This document shows, in pieces, positions 6,597 through 14,962 of a stretch of DNA of 50,063 nt (its first letter is position 1; each line of letters opens with the position of its first letter). Under the pieces are notes generated by a model that worked only from the letters and a program-made list of their open reading frames with translations, was not told the DNA's origin and did not search any database. Made by a program: the position numbers and the translations under genes. This DNA comes from an uncultured Oscillospiraceae bacterium (GTDB lineage Bacteria; Bacillota; Clostridia; Oscillospirales; Oscillospiraceae): assembly GCA_910587285.1 (NCBI GenBank), contig CAJULM010000018.1:1-50063 (forward strand), in the 5' to 3' direction.

Positions 6597-8891
6597 ATGG
6601 ATGTCAAAACCCGCCTGCACGAGATTGCGCACGTGCGCTATGGGCTGGAGCTTTCCCAATGCAGCGACAGCCAGCTGTACCATGCCCTGCTCCAGCTGAC
6701 CCAGGAGCTGTCCGCCGCCCGCCCCGCCCCGGAGGGGGCGCGCAAGCTGTACTACTTCTCCGCTGAATTCCTCATCGGGAAGCTGCTGAGCAACAATCTG
6801 CTGGCCCTGGGCATTTTCGATGAGGTGTCCCAGGCGCTGACCCAGTGCGGCAAGAGCTTGTCCGCCGTGGAGGACATGGAGCCGGAGCCCTCCCTGGGCA
6901 ACGGCGGGCTGGGGCGCCTGGCCGCCTGCTTCCTGGACTCCATCGCCGCCTTAGGTCTGCCCGGCGACGGCGTGGGGCTGAATTACCACTACGGCCTGTT
7001 CAAGCAGGAGTTCCACCTCAGCCACCAGTTTGAGCAGCCCAATCCCTGGATAGAGGACGAGAGCTGGCTCATACCCACCGGCGTGGAATTCGAGGTGCCC
7101 TTCGCGTTCGGGCCAGTGAAGGCCAAACTGCTGGACATCGCCGTCCCCGGCGCCCACTCCGGCGTGGCCAACCGGCTGCACCTGTTCGACGTAGAGAACC
7201 CCGCCGCCCCCCCGGCCGACGGTATCGACTTCGACAAGAGCGACCTGCCCGCCCACCTCACCTCCTTCCTCTACCCCGACGACAGCGACGAGGAGGGACG
7301 GCTGCTGCGGGTGTATCAGCAGTACTTCATGGTATCCGCCGGAGCGCAGCTCATTTTGAAGGAGCTGGCGGAGCGGGGCTACGGACCTGAAGCTCTCGGC
7401 GACCATGTGGCCATCCAGATCAACGATACTCACCCCTCCATGGTCATCCCGGAGCTGGTGCGGCTGCTCACGGCCCGCGGCCTCTCCATGGACGCGGCGG
7501 TGGCGCAGGTGTCCAAGACCTGCGCCTATACCAATCACACCATTTTGGCCGAGGCGCTGGAGAAGTGGCCCCTGGCCTTCATCGAGAAGGTGGCTCCCCA
7601 GCTGGTGCCCATCATTCGGGAGCTGGACGCACGGGCCAAGGCCGCTCATCCCGATCCCAAGGTGGCCATCCTTCAGGGGGAGGCGGGCAAGGAGCTGGTC
7701 CACATGGCCCACATGGATATCCATTATGGCTATTCGGTGAACGGCGTGGCGGCCCTCCATACCGACATCCTGAAAAGCTCCGAGCTGCGCCACTTCTACG
7801 ATATCTATCCCGCCAAGTTCAACAACAAGACCAACGGCGTCACCCTGCGGCGGTGGCTGGAGGTGTGCAATCCCCAGCTGGCCGCCCTGCTGGACGAGTG
7901 CGTGGGGCCCGAGTGGCGGCGTGACCCCGCCCGGCTGAGCAAGCTGATGGACTACTACAATGACAGCGCGGTGCTGGAGAAGCTGCTGAGCATCAAGAGC
8001 GCCAACAAGCGGTTTGCCTCCGACGTGTTCGCCCGGGACCAGTACGGCATCCGCCTGGACCCAGAGGCGGTGTTCGACATCCAGGTGAAGCGTCTGCACG
8101 AGTACAAGCGCCAGCAGATGAACGCGCTGTATGTCATTCACAAGTACCTGGAGATCAAGGCCGGCCAGCTTCCCCCGCGGCCCATCACCGTCATCTTCGG
8201 GGCCAAGGCGGCCCCGGCCTATGTGATGGCAAAGCACATCATCCACCTGATTTTGTGCCTGCGGCGGCTCATTGAGAGCGATCCCCAGGTGCGCCCGTGG
8301 CTCCATGTGGCCATGGTGGAGAACTACAACGTCACCTGGGCGGAGCGGCTCATCCCCGCCTGCGACATCTCGGAGCAGATATCCCTGGCGTCCAAGGAGG
8401 CCAGCGGCACCGGCAACATGAAGTTTATGGCCAACGGCGCGGTGACGCTGGGCACCCTGGACGGGGCCAACGTGGAGATCGCCGAGCTGGTGGGGCCGGA
8501 CAACATCTACACCTTCGGCGCGGGCAGCAATTATGTCATCGAGTTGGTCAAACAGCGCGACGCGGGGCTGAAGCCGGGTTATCAGCCCGATGTGTACTAT
8601 CAGCGCCCGGCGGTGAAGCCGCTGGTGGACTTCCTGGGAGACCCCGCCCTCGTCGCCCTGGGGGACCGGGAGGCGCTGAAAGCGCTGTGGACCGACCTGA
8701 TCACCAAGGACTGGTTCATGGCCCTGCTGGACGTGGAGGCGTATATCGCCGCTCGGGACCGGGCGGTGGCCGACTACGGCGACCGCACCGCTTGGGCGCG
8801 AAAGATGCTGGTGAACACCGCCCGCAGCGGCTACTTCTCCAGCGACCGCACCATCGCGGAGTATAACCGGGACATCTGGCGACTGAAGTAA
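6597..8891 (+). CDS. glgP: Glycogen/starch/maltodextrin phosphorylase
   Basis: 764 aa, GT35 family. Phosphorolytic release of glucose 1-phosphate from alpha-1,4-glucans, PLP-dependent, cytosolic. Motifs: YYFSAEFLIGKLLSNNL, LGNGGLGRLAACFLDS, GVGLNYHYGLFKQEF, NDTHPSMVIPEL, HEYKRQQMNALY and the PLP-binding EASGTGNMKFMANGA with Lys609. The ATG at 6597 has an AAAGGAG box eight bases upstream; an upstream in-frame extension to 6438 runs through the repeat and encodes arginine-rich, unconserved sequence, so it is not used. Slightly shorter than the enterobacterial enzyme (about 800-815). Ends at a strong terminator. Works with malQ and pgm. Confidence 0.96.
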   Translation: MDVKTRLHEIAHVRYGLELSQCSDSQLYHALLQLTQELSAARPAPEGARKLYYFSAEFLIGKLLSNNLLALGIFDEVSQALTQCGKSLSAVEDMEPEPSLGNGGLGRLAACFLDSIAALGLPGDGVGLNYHYGLFKQEFHLSHQFEQPNPWIEDESWLIPTGVEFEVPFAFGPVKAKLLDIAVPGAHSGVANRLHLFDVENPAAPPADGIDFDKSDLPAHLTSFLYPDDSDEEGRLLRVYQQYFMVSAGAQLILKELAERGYGPEALGDHVAIQINDTHPSMVIPELVRLLTARGLSMDAAVAQVSKTCAYTNHTILAEALEKWPLAFIEKVAPQLVPIIRELDARAKAAHPDPKVAILQGEAGKELVHMAHMDIHYGYSVNGVAALHTDILKSSELRHFYDIYPAKFNNKTNGVTLRRWLEVCNPQLAALLDECVGPEWRRDPARLSKLMDYYNDSAVLEKLLSIKSANKRFASDVFARDQYGIRLDPEAVFDIQVKRLHEYKRQQMNALYVIHKYLEIKAGQLPPRPITVIFGAKAAPAYVMAKHIIHLILCLRRLIESDPQVRPWLHVAMVENYNVTWAERLIPACDISEQISLASKEASGTGNMKFMANGAVTLGTLDGANVEIAELVGPDNIYTFGAGSNYVIELVKQRDAGLKPGYQPDVYYQRPAVKPLVDFLGDPALVALGDREALKALWTDLITKDWFMALLDVEAYIAARDRAVADYGDRTAWARKMLVNTARSGYFSSDRTIAEYNRDIWRLK

Positions 8892-8896
8892 AAGCA

Positions 8897-8930
8897 CCCC
8901 CCGCCGTGAAAACGGCGGGGGGTTTTGCTT
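8897..8930 (+). terminator. Terminator after glgP
   Basis: 11-bp stem 8897-8907/8912-8922 with GAAA tetraloop and TTTT run. Confidence 0.93.
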
Positions 8931-9087
8931 AGCTGGGGGGCAGGATGGCGCGTTGGCTGTGAAAAAACCGCCCCCGCCGCGTCAGCGGCAGGAGAGGCGG
9001 TCCTCTCTTGGTTGGGAGGCAGAATGGAGCGTCGGTTATGAAGAAACCGCCCCCGCCGCGTCAGCGGCAGGGGCGGCGTTTTCCTTC
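8931..9087 (-). repeat. Tandem 79-bp duplication of AIM24-gene tail plus terminator
   Basis: Two units (about 8931-9008 and 9009-9087) each hold, read leftward, a remnant of the last codons of the AIM24-like gene (Ile-Leu-Pro-Pro) and a terminator built of GCCGC...GCGGC type stem (8966-9003 and 9045-9082). The core ACCGCCCCCGCCGCGTCAGC is identical in both, offset 79. The true gene end at 9088 shows the parental sequence. The result is serial terminators behind one gene. Confidence 0.75.
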
Positions 9088-9762
9088 TCAGTTGGAGGGC
9101 AGAATGGATGCGATGGACATGGCGAAGTTGCTGATGGGCATGGTTTGGAGCACCACCCGGCCCGGGCCGGTGACAACGGTGTTAAAGAGGCCCTCTCCGC
9201 CGAACAGCACGTTCTTGACGCCCTTCACCGTGCGTACGTCCACCGAGCAGGTGGCGTCGATCATGGCCAGATTGCCGGTGTCGATGACGATCTGCTGGCC
9301 CGGCGCCAGGTCATACTCCACGGCGGAGCCGTCGATCTCCAGGAAAGCGGTGCCGTGGCCGCTGAGCTTCTGCAAAATGAAGCCCTCGCCGCTGAAGAAG
9401 CCGGACATCCCCTTCTTCTGGAAGAACACGGACAGCTCGACCCCCTGCTCTGAGGCCAGGAAGCCGGACTTTTGCACCACGATGGGCCGGTCCGGGGTAA
9501 TCTCCACCGCGCGGATGGAGCCGGGGAAGCTGGAGGCAAAGGCGATCATGCCGGGGCCGCCCTGGGCGGTGTAGATGTTCTGGAACATAGACTCGCCGGA
9601 GAACATCCGGCCAAAGGCTTTGCCGATGCCGCCCGCGCTGGTTTTCATCTCCATGTTAGGGGACATCCAGACCATGGAGCCCTTTTCCGTAATCATGGAT
9701 TCGTTGGCCTCCACGTCGCAGATGACCACAGGCATGGGCTCGCCGGTAATGTTATAGCGCAT
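9088..9762 (-). CDS. AIM24 / TIGR00266 family protein
   Basis: 224 aa, all-beta protein of the TIGR00266 (AIM24-like) family. Typical features are EANESMITEKGSMVWMSPNM near the N-terminus, SGESMFQNIYTAQGGPGMIAFA, GFLASEQGVELSVFF, GEGFILQKLSGHG and a closing GPGRVVLQTMP. Structures in this family form a trimeric TRAP-like assembly of double-stranded beta-helices; the biochemical role in bacteria is unknown. AGGAGG lies before the ATG at 9762. It has its own promoter at 9807-9835 and the duplicated terminators described at 8931-9087. Confidence 0.88.
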   Translation of the reverse strand: MRYNITGEPMPVVICDVEANESMITEKGSMVWMSPNMEMKTSAGGIGKAFGRMFSGESMFQNIYTAQGGPGMIAFASSFPGSIRAVEITPDRPIVVQKSGFLASEQGVELSVFFQKKGMSGFFSGEGFILQKLSGHGTAFLEIDGSAVEYDLAPGQQIVIDTGNLAMIDATCSVDVRTVKGVKNVLFGGEGLFNTVVTGPGRVVLQTMPISNFAMSIASILPSN

Positions 9763-9806
9763 AGGTATTTCCTCCTTCTCTGGGGGCTGAGGCCCCGTTT
9801 GGAGAC

Positions 9807-9835
9807 AGTATACACCCGCGAAGGAAAAAGCGCAA
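9807..9835 (-). promoter_or_regulatory. Promoter of AIM24-like gene
   Basis: Minus strand TTGCGC (9830-9835), 17-bp spacer, TATACT (9807-9812). Confidence 0.75.
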
Positions 9836-9861
9836 TTTAAAATTTGCGAAAGATACGCCGC

Positions 9862-10395
9862 TCACGCCATTCCCCGCAGGCAATCGGCCAGGGGGGCGAT
9901 ATATTTTGGGTCAGAGATATCGTAGGAGCGGCGAATGGCCGCCAGGAAGGCCTCGTCCTCCGGGCTTTTGGCTTTTTTCCGGGTCATGGCCCAGGCGGCA
10001 AGCTTCATCATAGCCCGGTCCACTACGCCCATTTTTTCATAGCACAGCCCCGCCGGAAGGTAAAAGTGGGGGATTGCGGTCAACTCCGCCGGGGTGAGGT
10101 TTTGGGCCCACATGGCCTGAATGGCAGCCTCCGCCTCGTTGGGCATGGCCCCGGTGGCAAAGAGCGCCAGCTTCTTCGCGCCCCGCCGGACCAGCAGCTT
10201 CTGTGCCTTTTTCCAGCCGTCTACGCTTCCGGCGTGGAGGCGGCTGCCGAACGCTGCCACGTCATATTGGGACAGGTCGGCGGGGGTGGCGGAAAGCGGC
10301 AGGGCGGTACAGCCCAGCTCCACCGCCAGCAGTTCGGCGTACTTCTTGGTGAAACCGGTTTTGCTGCTGTAGAGTATGATTACGTTAGGAGTCAT
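9862..10395 (-). CDS. Flavodoxin-domain protein
   Basis: 177 aa. The start IILYSSKTGFTKKYAELLA is an FMN phosphate-binding loop (S/T-rich, here SSKTGFT), followed by DVAAFGSRLHAGSVDGWKKA, which corresponds to the second FMN loop, and KLALFATGAMP. This matches the flavodoxin_5-like (HemG/protoporphyrinogen-oxidase-like) branch common in Clostridia; no transmembrane anchor is visible. Redox partner unknown. The ATG lies 11 bases inside the end of the upstream TetR gene, so the two are co-transcribed and probably coregulated by that TetR protein. Confidence 0.83.
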   Translation of the reverse strand: MTPNVIILYSSKTGFTKKYAELLAVELGCTALPLSATPADLSQYDVAAFGSRLHAGSVDGWKKAQKLLVRRGAKKLALFATGAMPNEAEAAIQAMWAQNLTPAELTAIPHFYLPAGLCYEKMGVVDRAMMKLAAWAMTRKKAKSPEDEAFLAAIRRSYDISDPKYIAPLADCLRGMA

Positions 10396-10960
10396 GGTTG
10401 TTTTCCCCCTTAATTTGGGCTAAAAATGCCTGGTAAGCTGTTTGCTGCCAGGAAAAGATGTCCGAGGCCGGGATGCCCGGCGCGGCGGTGGAGAAGATGG
10501 CCCCCAGGCCCACGGTGTACACGATCATGTTGATGTGGAGCCGCCGGGCGTCCTCCTCGGTCAGTCCCAGCTCCCCGGCGATGGCCGCCTCCAGGCGGGG
10601 GTCCGATTCGGACCGGCACAGGTCGTCCAGGGAGGCCACCCCCTCCCGCGGGCAGAGGATAAACAGCTTGAACAGCTCCGGCTCCTCCTGGGCCAGCCGC
10701 ACACAGGCCCGGCCGACGGCCTGGAAGCTCCCAGGGCCGCATTTCTCCTGGGCAAACCAGCCGCGCGCAAATTCCCGCACCTTGGCGTAGACGGCCGTGC
10801 GCAGGCCGTCCATGCTTTGGCAGTAGCTGTAGATGGGCTGAACAGAGCAGCCCAGGCGGGCGGCGATATTTTTCACCAGCACCTGCTCCATGCCGCCCTC
10901 GCGAGCCAGCTGAAAAGCGGCGTTCACCACCATCTCTTTGGTGATTTTTTGCTTTGGCAT
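10385..10960 (-). CDS. TetR-family transcriptional regulator
   Basis: 191 aa. N-terminal helix-turn-helix: KITKEMVVNAAFQLAREGGM, then VLVKNIAARLGCSVQPIYSY; the C-domain is helical and typical of ligand-binding TetR regulators, with sequence resemblance to those having a WHG-like domain. The ATG at 10960 has GGAGGGAGC at good spacing; a longer ATG at 10981 overlaps the promoter region. It likely represses its own operon with the flavodoxin gene. Two direct ATATAATC elements in its promoter are candidate operator half-sites. Ligand unknown. Confidence 0.85.
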   Translation of the reverse strand: MPKQKITKEMVVNAAFQLAREGGMEQVLVKNIAARLGCSVQPIYSYCQSMDGLRTAVYAKVREFARGWFAQEKCGPGSFQAVGRACVRLAQEEPELFKLFILCPREGVASLDDLCRSESDPRLEAAIAGELGLTEEDARRLHINMIVYTVGLGAIFSTAAPGIPASDIFSWQQTAYQAFLAQIKGENNHDS

Positions 10961-10984
10961 GAGCTCCCTCCAATTATACAACTT

Positions 10985-11027
10985 GATTATATAAAAAGAT
11001 TATATTAAAAGGAAGGGCATTTGTCAA
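10985..11027 (-). promoter_or_regulatory. Promoter of the TetR-flavodoxin operon
   Basis: Minus strand TTGACA (11022-11027), 17-bp spacer, TATAAT (10999-11004): fully consensus boxes. The -10 region is repeated as ATATAATC about 13 bases downstream, giving an AT-rich direct repeat that may be the TetR operator. Confidence 0.85.
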
Positions 11028-11035
11028 GAAAAATC

Positions 11036-11060
11036 CCGGCAGCCGCAATGACTGCCGGGA
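11036..11060. terminator. Second hairpin (possible terminator)
   Basis: CCCGGCAG (11036-11043) pairs with CTGCCGGG (11053-11060), followed on the plus strand by AAAAATAAAAAA; the T-rich side reads out leftward from the neighbouring hairpin. Confidence 0.5.
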
Positions 11061-11067
11061 AAAATAA

Positions 11068-11107
11068 AAAAGCAGTCGATTTTACCCGTTTGGGTAAAAT
11101 CGATTGC
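11068..11107 (-). terminator. Terminator of the 35-aa gene
   Basis: Stem GCAATCGATTTTACCC with GGGTAAAATCGACTGC (one wobble), AAAC loop, then TTTTTTATTTTT on the minus strand. It lies about 31 bases after the stop of the small gene. Confidence 0.88.
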
Positions 11108-11138
11108 CTCTATGTTGGCTCAGCAGGCTGTGCCTGAC

Positions 11139-11246
11139 TTAGAAGCTCTGATAAGGCGGCACGGCCAGACCGCAGTCCAGGCCCTCGTTGATGAGATTGC
11201 CGTAATCCTGATAGCTGTCTTTGAGCCATACGATCACATTCTTCAT
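11139..11246 (-). CDS. Isolated 35-aa small protein with strong expression signals
   Basis: Not recognised. The frame starts MKNVIVWLKDSYQDYGN and ends AVPPYQSF; it carries a short hydrophobic patch, one cysteine, and no clear transmembrane helix. A near-perfect AAAGGAGGTG ribosome binding site lies 10 bases upstream of the ATG at 11246 (an ATG 5 bases nearer the RBS opens only two codons). A TATAAT box lies at 11275-11280 and a textbook terminator at 11068-11107, so the predicted transcript of about 200 nt carries this frame alone. It could be a functional small protein, a toxin, or the coding part of a dual-function small RNA. An opposite-strand frame of 70 codons has no RBS and is a shadow. 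Confidence 0.7.
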   Translation of the reverse strand: MKNVIVWLKDSYQDYGNLINEGLDCGLAVPPYQSF

Positions 11247-11274
11247 TTCATTGCACCTCCTTTCTACGGTACTC

Positions 11275-11303
11275 ATTATACGCCTTTCGCGGGCAAAAAG
11301 AAA
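11275..11303 (-). promoter_or_regulatory. Promoter of the 35-aa gene
   Basis: Minus strand TATAAT at 11275-11280; the -35 region (TTTCTT, about 11298-11303) is poor, spacing 17. Confidence 0.6.
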
Positions 11304-11362
11304 GAGCTAGACTGTGAAATATAACCAATTTTTGACAGGAAAAATTGTGCAAAAAAGCAAAA

Positions 11363-11392
11363 CATCCGGCGCGCTGCGACACGCGCCGGATG
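11363..11392 (-). terminator. Terminator of pgm
   Basis: CATCCGGCGCG (11363-11373) with CGCGCCGGATG (11382-11392); on the minus strand followed by TTTTGCTTTTTT. Confidence 0.85.
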
Positions 11393-11466
11393 AGCTTTTG
11401 CGGTACATTTTCTGCAAAAATTCTTGAAAAAATTGGGGATTCAGGGTAGATAAGAAATAAAATCCG

Positions 11467-13188
11467 TCAGTTTTTCAGCCCCTCAGCCCAGGCGGAGTAA
11501 CGGGCCACCTTGTCATCGCAGTCGGCGTGGCTGGCCCCTTGGGCCAGGATGTAAACCTTCACCTTGGGCTCGGTGCCGGAGGGACGGACAATGACGGAGG
11601 TGCCGTCGGCCAGCTCGTAGCGCAGCACGTTGGAGCCGGACAGCTCCATGGTGTTCTTGTCCCCGGTGGCGGCGTCCACCACGGACCCGTCCTTGTAGTC
11701 CTTCCAGGTCTTGACCGTCTCGCCGCCGATCTCCTTGGGGGGATTGGCGCGCAGGCCGGCCATCAGATCGGCCATCTTCTTCAGGCCGTCCAGGCCGGGC
11801 ATCACCAGATTCAGAGTGCGCTCGCCATAATTGCCGTATTTCTCATACAGAGCCATGAGGGCATCGTACAGGGTCATCCCCTTGCCGGCGTAATAGGCGG
11901 CCATCTCGGTGAGGGCCACGGCGGCGGTGACGGCGTCCTTGTCCCGGACGTAGCTGCCCAGCATATAGCCGTAGCTCTCCTCGTAGGACATGATCACGCT
12001 GCCCTCGCCGGAGCTCTCCAGCTGGTCCTTTTTCTGGGCCAGGAACTTGAAGCCCGTGAAGGTGTCAAAGCACTTCAGGCCGTTGACCTCGGCCACCTTG
12101 CGGGCCATCTCGGTGGTGACGATGGTCTTCAGGGCCACGGGGTTGGCGGGCATTTTGCCGGTGCGCTGCTTGGCCCCGATGAGATAGTCCAGCAGCAGCA
12201 CGCCGGTCTGATTGCCGGTGAGCACCTTGAACTCGTCTCCGGCGCGGACCATCAGGCCCACGCGGTCGGCGTCCGGGTCGGAGCCCAGGATGAAGTCCGC
12301 GCCCTCCTTGTTGGCCAGGTCAACGGCCAGATAAAAGCCCTCGGGGTTTTCCGGGTTGGGGGAGGCCACGGTGGGGAAGTTGCCGTCGATGACCATCTGC
12401 TCGGGCACGCAGATTACGTGCTTCATGCCCAGCCGCTTCAGGGCCTCGGGAATGAGTTTGTAGCCCGTGCCGTGGAAGGGGGTGTATACCATCTTGAAGG
12501 TGTCCGCCACCGCGGCCACCGCCGCCTGGTCGTTCACCTGCTCCATCACGTTGGCCAGGAATTTTTCGTCCGTCTCCGCGCCCATGAGGGTGATCTTGCC
12601 CTCGGCCACGGCCTGGTCATAGTTCATGGCGGTGACGGAGAACACGTCGCTCTCCCGCATGATCTTGGCCACCTCGTCGGCGTGGGCGGGGGGAAGCTGG
12701 GCGCCGTCGGACCAGTAGACCTTATAACCGTTGTACTCCTTGGGGTTGTGGCTGGCGGTGATGTTGATGCCGGCGATGCAGCCGTACTCCCGCACGGCGA
12801 AGGACAGCTCGGGGGTGGGGCGCAGGGACTCAAACAGGCGCACGGGGATGCCGTTGGCGGCCATGATGCAGGCGGCCTCCCGGGCAAACACATCGGAATT
12901 GTTGCGGCAGTCGAAGCAGATGGCGATGCCTTTTGTCGCGGCCTCGGCCCCCTCGTTCAGAATAACCTTGGCGAAGGCCTGGGTGGCGTGGCGGATGACG
13001 TGGATGTTCATCCGGTACAGGCCCACCCCCATGGTGCCCCGCAGCCCGGCGGTGCCGAACTCCAACTGGGAGAAAAAGCGGGATTCGATCTCCTTCTCGT
13101 CCCCGGCGATAGCGGCCAGCTCCGCCTTTTCCGCTTCGGACAGGGCGGGAGCGTTCAGCCACAGTTCATAGGTTTGCTTGTAGTCCAT
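11467..13188 (-). CDS. pgm: Phosphoglucomutase / phosphomannomutase
   Basis: 573 aa alpha-D-phosphohexomutase. Interconverts glucose 1-phosphate and glucose 6-phosphate, linking glgP output to glycolysis. Four family sites are visible: phosphoserine loop ITASHNPKEYNGYK with Ser146; Mg loop DPDADR (304-309); substrate-specificity loop MSYEESYGYMLG; and phosphate-binding loop VRPSGTEPKVKVYI. N-terminal ESRFFSQLEFGTAGLRG is characteristic of the long clostridial/Bacillus PgcA-type enzymes. GGAGG precedes the ATG. Ends in the terminator at 11363-11392. Whether it also uses mannose phosphates cannot be told from sequence. Confidence 0.95.
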   Translation of the reverse strand: MDYKQTYELWLNAPALSEAEKAELAAIAGDEKEIESRFFSQLEFGTAGLRGTMGVGLYRMNIHVIRHATQAFAKVILNEGAEAATKGIAICFDCRNNSDVFAREAACIMAANGIPVRLFESLRPTPELSFAVREYGCIAGINITASHNPKEYNGYKVYWSDGAQLPPAHADEVAKIMRESDVFSVTAMNYDQAVAEGKITLMGAETDEKFLANVMEQVNDQAAVAAVADTFKMVYTPFHGTGYKLIPEALKRLGMKHVICVPEQMVIDGNFPTVASPNPENPEGFYLAVDLANKEGADFILGSDPDADRVGLMVRAGDEFKVLTGNQTGVLLLDYLIGAKQRTGKMPANPVALKTIVTTEMARKVAEVNGLKCFDTFTGFKFLAQKKDQLESSGEGSVIMSYEESYGYMLGSYVRDKDAVTAAVALTEMAAYYAGKGMTLYDALMALYEKYGNYGERTLNLVMPGLDGLKKMADLMAGLRANPPKEIGGETVKTWKDYKDGSVVDAATGDKNTMELSGSNVLRYELADGTSVIVRPSGTEPKVKVYILAQGASHADCDDKVARYSAWAEGLKN

Positions 13189-13258
13189 TGGAATCGTCCT
13201 CCTATTTTAAAATGTGGGTGGTCTGCTGTGTAGGGGCGCGCATGGGCACGTCCCTGTA

Positions 13259-14506
13259 TTAAAACGCGAAATTGCCGTTGACAAACACCGGGGTCTCCTT
13301 CCCGTCATGGGCGGCGCCCACGATGGACAGGTCCTGTGTCCCCACCATGAAGTCCACGTGGGTCATGGACTGGTTCAGCCCCGCCGCCTTCTGCTCCGCT
13401 TCGGACAGATCCTCTCCGCCCTTGACGCAGCTGGGATAGGCGGCGCCGAAGGCCAGGTGGCAGGAGGCGTTTTCGTCAAACAGGGTGTTGTAGAACAAAA
13501 TGCCGGTGTTGCGGATGGGGGAGTCGTAGGGCACCAGGGCCACCTCGCCCAGATAGCGGGCGCCCTCGTCCACCTCAAGGGCGCGGCGGAGGAATTCCTC
13601 CCCCTCCTCCGCGTGAACGTCCACGATGCGGCCATCCTTGAAATCCATATAAAAGTTCCGAATCAGGTTTCCGTCCATGGCCAGGGGCAGAGCGGAATAC
13701 ACCCGGCCGTCCACCCCGTCCCACTGGGGGGCGGTGAAAATCTCCTCCGTGGGGATGTTGGGCAGGAACTCCACCCCCTGGGGGGTGTGGTCGGTGGCCC
13801 CGGCCCACAGATGGTTGTCCGGCAGCCGGACGGTGAGGTCAGTGCCCAGGGCATTGGTGTAGTGAAGGCTGGCGAACTGGTAGCTGTTGAGCAGTTCTAT
13901 GCGCTTTTTCGCGGCGGCGGCATGAGCCTTCCAGCGCTCCACCGCCTTGCCGTCCCCGGTGATGCGGCACACGGAGAAAATGGCGTCCCACAGAGCGTCT
14001 ATGGCCTCGTCCCCCCTCTTGCCGGGGAACACCTTTTCCGCCCAGACCAGGGTGGGGTGGGCTCCCACGCACCACTGGAAGCGGTTGGCGGTCATCGCGT
14101 CGAAATAGGCCTTGGTGGCAGGGCCGGACACCTTGCGCCGGGCCTGAATCCGGGCGGGGTCCACCCCCTTGAGCAGCTCCGGGTTGGAGCCTGTGAAGGA
14201 CAGTCGGGGGGATTTCTGCTCCAGATACCAGTCCACCCGGGCCTTCATATAGCTGGGGTACTCGCTGAACACGGCCTCGTCCGCCCGGAGAAAGGCCTCG
14301 CGGGTGGAGAAGTCGTCTCCGTAGTAGGCCACCACGTCCCGCGCGCCGCAGTCGTAGCAGGCGGCCACGCACTGGCGGGTGAGGGGGACATACTCCACAT
14401 TGCTCTCGATGCTGGGGGTCTGTCCCGGCTGGACGTTCAAGCCCACCTCCACCAGCAGGTGGGCGTATTCCTGGAGTTTTGCTTCAAAATTTGGAACCAT
14501 TGGCAT
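13259..14506 (-). CDS. M29-family metallo-aminopeptidase (aminopeptidase T/AmpS type)
   Basis: 415 aa, typical length for peptidase family M29. The family binds two metal ions and removes N-terminal residues from peptides. Recognised landmarks: NVQPGQTPSIESNVEY..PLTRQCVAACYDCGARDVVAYYGDD, LSFTGSNPELLKGVDP, LHYTNALGTDLTVRLPDNHLWAGA, FLPNIPTEEIFTAP and the C-terminal metal-ligand segment MTHVDFMVGTQDLSIVG, plus HLAFGAAYP. The start is the ATG at 14506, preceded by AAAGGAGACG; the longer in-frame opening runs through the neighbouring gene in another frame and is not real. Second gene of a leftward operon, 8 bases after the 114-aa gene. Confidence 0.92.
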   Translation of the reverse strand: MPMVPNFEAKLQEYAHLLVEVGLNVQPGQTPSIESNVEYVPLTRQCVAACYDCGARDVVAYYGDDFSTREAFLRADEAVFSEYPSYMKARVDWYLEQKSPRLSFTGSNPELLKGVDPARIQARRKVSGPATKAYFDAMTANRFQWCVGAHPTLVWAEKVFPGKRGDEAIDALWDAIFSVCRITGDGKAVERWKAHAAAAKKRIELLNSYQFASLHYTNALGTDLTVRLPDNHLWAGATDHTPQGVEFLPNIPTEEIFTAPQWDGVDGRVYSALPLAMDGNLIRNFYMDFKDGRIVDVHAEEGEEFLRRALEVDEGARYLGEVALVPYDSPIRNTGILFYNTLFDENASCHLAFGAAYPSCVKGGEDLSEAEQKAAGLNQSMTHVDFMVGTQDLSIVGAAHDGKETPVFVNGNFAF

Positions 14507-14514
14507 CGTCTCCT

Positions 14515-14859
14515 TTACGGTTTGTCTCCGCTTTTCCACCGGCGGCAGTTCTCCGCCGCCGCCAGCAGAGTGTCGTCCGGCGCGTCCGGGGGAAAGGACA
14601 GGGCGGCGTTGACGGCCTGCTCCGTGCTCTCCGCGATTCGTCCGGCGATCCCGGCCCGGTCCATCCCGGCGGTATAGAAATCCATCGGGTACTGCTCCAC
14701 CCCGTAGACCTCCGCATCCTGTGGGAGCTGTCCCCAGTCGAACGCCAAGGCCGCCTCCCGGGAGAGCTGGAACTCCGCCAGCAACCGGGTGAGCCGGACG
14801 GCCCTGCCGCGCAGGGGGGCGTAAATCCGGTTCAGTTGTTGAAACAGGGCCGCATCCAC
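14515..14859 (-). CDS. Hypothetical 114-aa protein
   Basis: Not recognised. Soluble, mixed helical, starts MDAALFQQLNRIYAPLRGR and contains AEVYGVEQYPMDFYTAGMD. No membrane segment, signal peptide or cysteine motif. An AGGAGG lies 12 bases and a CGGAG 7 bases ahead of the ATG at 14859. It is the first gene of the operon with the M29 aminopeptidase and has a good promoter, so it is probably a real gene; position suggests a partner or unrelated co-expressed product. Confidence 0.6.
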   Translation of the reverse strand: MDAALFQQLNRIYAPLRGRAVRLTRLLAEFQLSREAALAFDWGQLPQDAEVYGVEQYPMDFYTAGMDRAGIAGRIAESTEQAVNAALSFPPDAPDDTLLAAAENCRRWKSGDKP

Positions 14860-14927
14860 AGGCTCCGCCTCCTGCCGGCATGGACAGTCTGCCGGAAATT
14901 TTCCGCTCTATCCCATGATATATGGAG

Positions 14928-14956
14928 AGTATACCATATTCAAGGGGGAAACACAA
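14928..14956 (-). promoter_or_regulatory. Leftward promoter for the 114-aa gene and aminopeptidase
   Basis: Minus strand TTGTGT (14951-14956), 17-bp spacer, TATACT (14928-14933). Confidence 0.75.
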
Positions 14957-14962
14957 TTCGAT

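Noticed and set aside
6951..8897. 648-codon open frame antisense to glgP
   Set aside because: Produced by codon bias in a GC-rich gene; histidine/valine/leucine-rich shadow without RBS or family features. The same applies to long antisense frames over pgm, asnS, malQ and the ABC genes.
11112..11324. 70-codon plus-strand frame
   Set aside because: No RBS and no conserved look; the opposite strand holds the better supported 35-aa gene with full expression signals.
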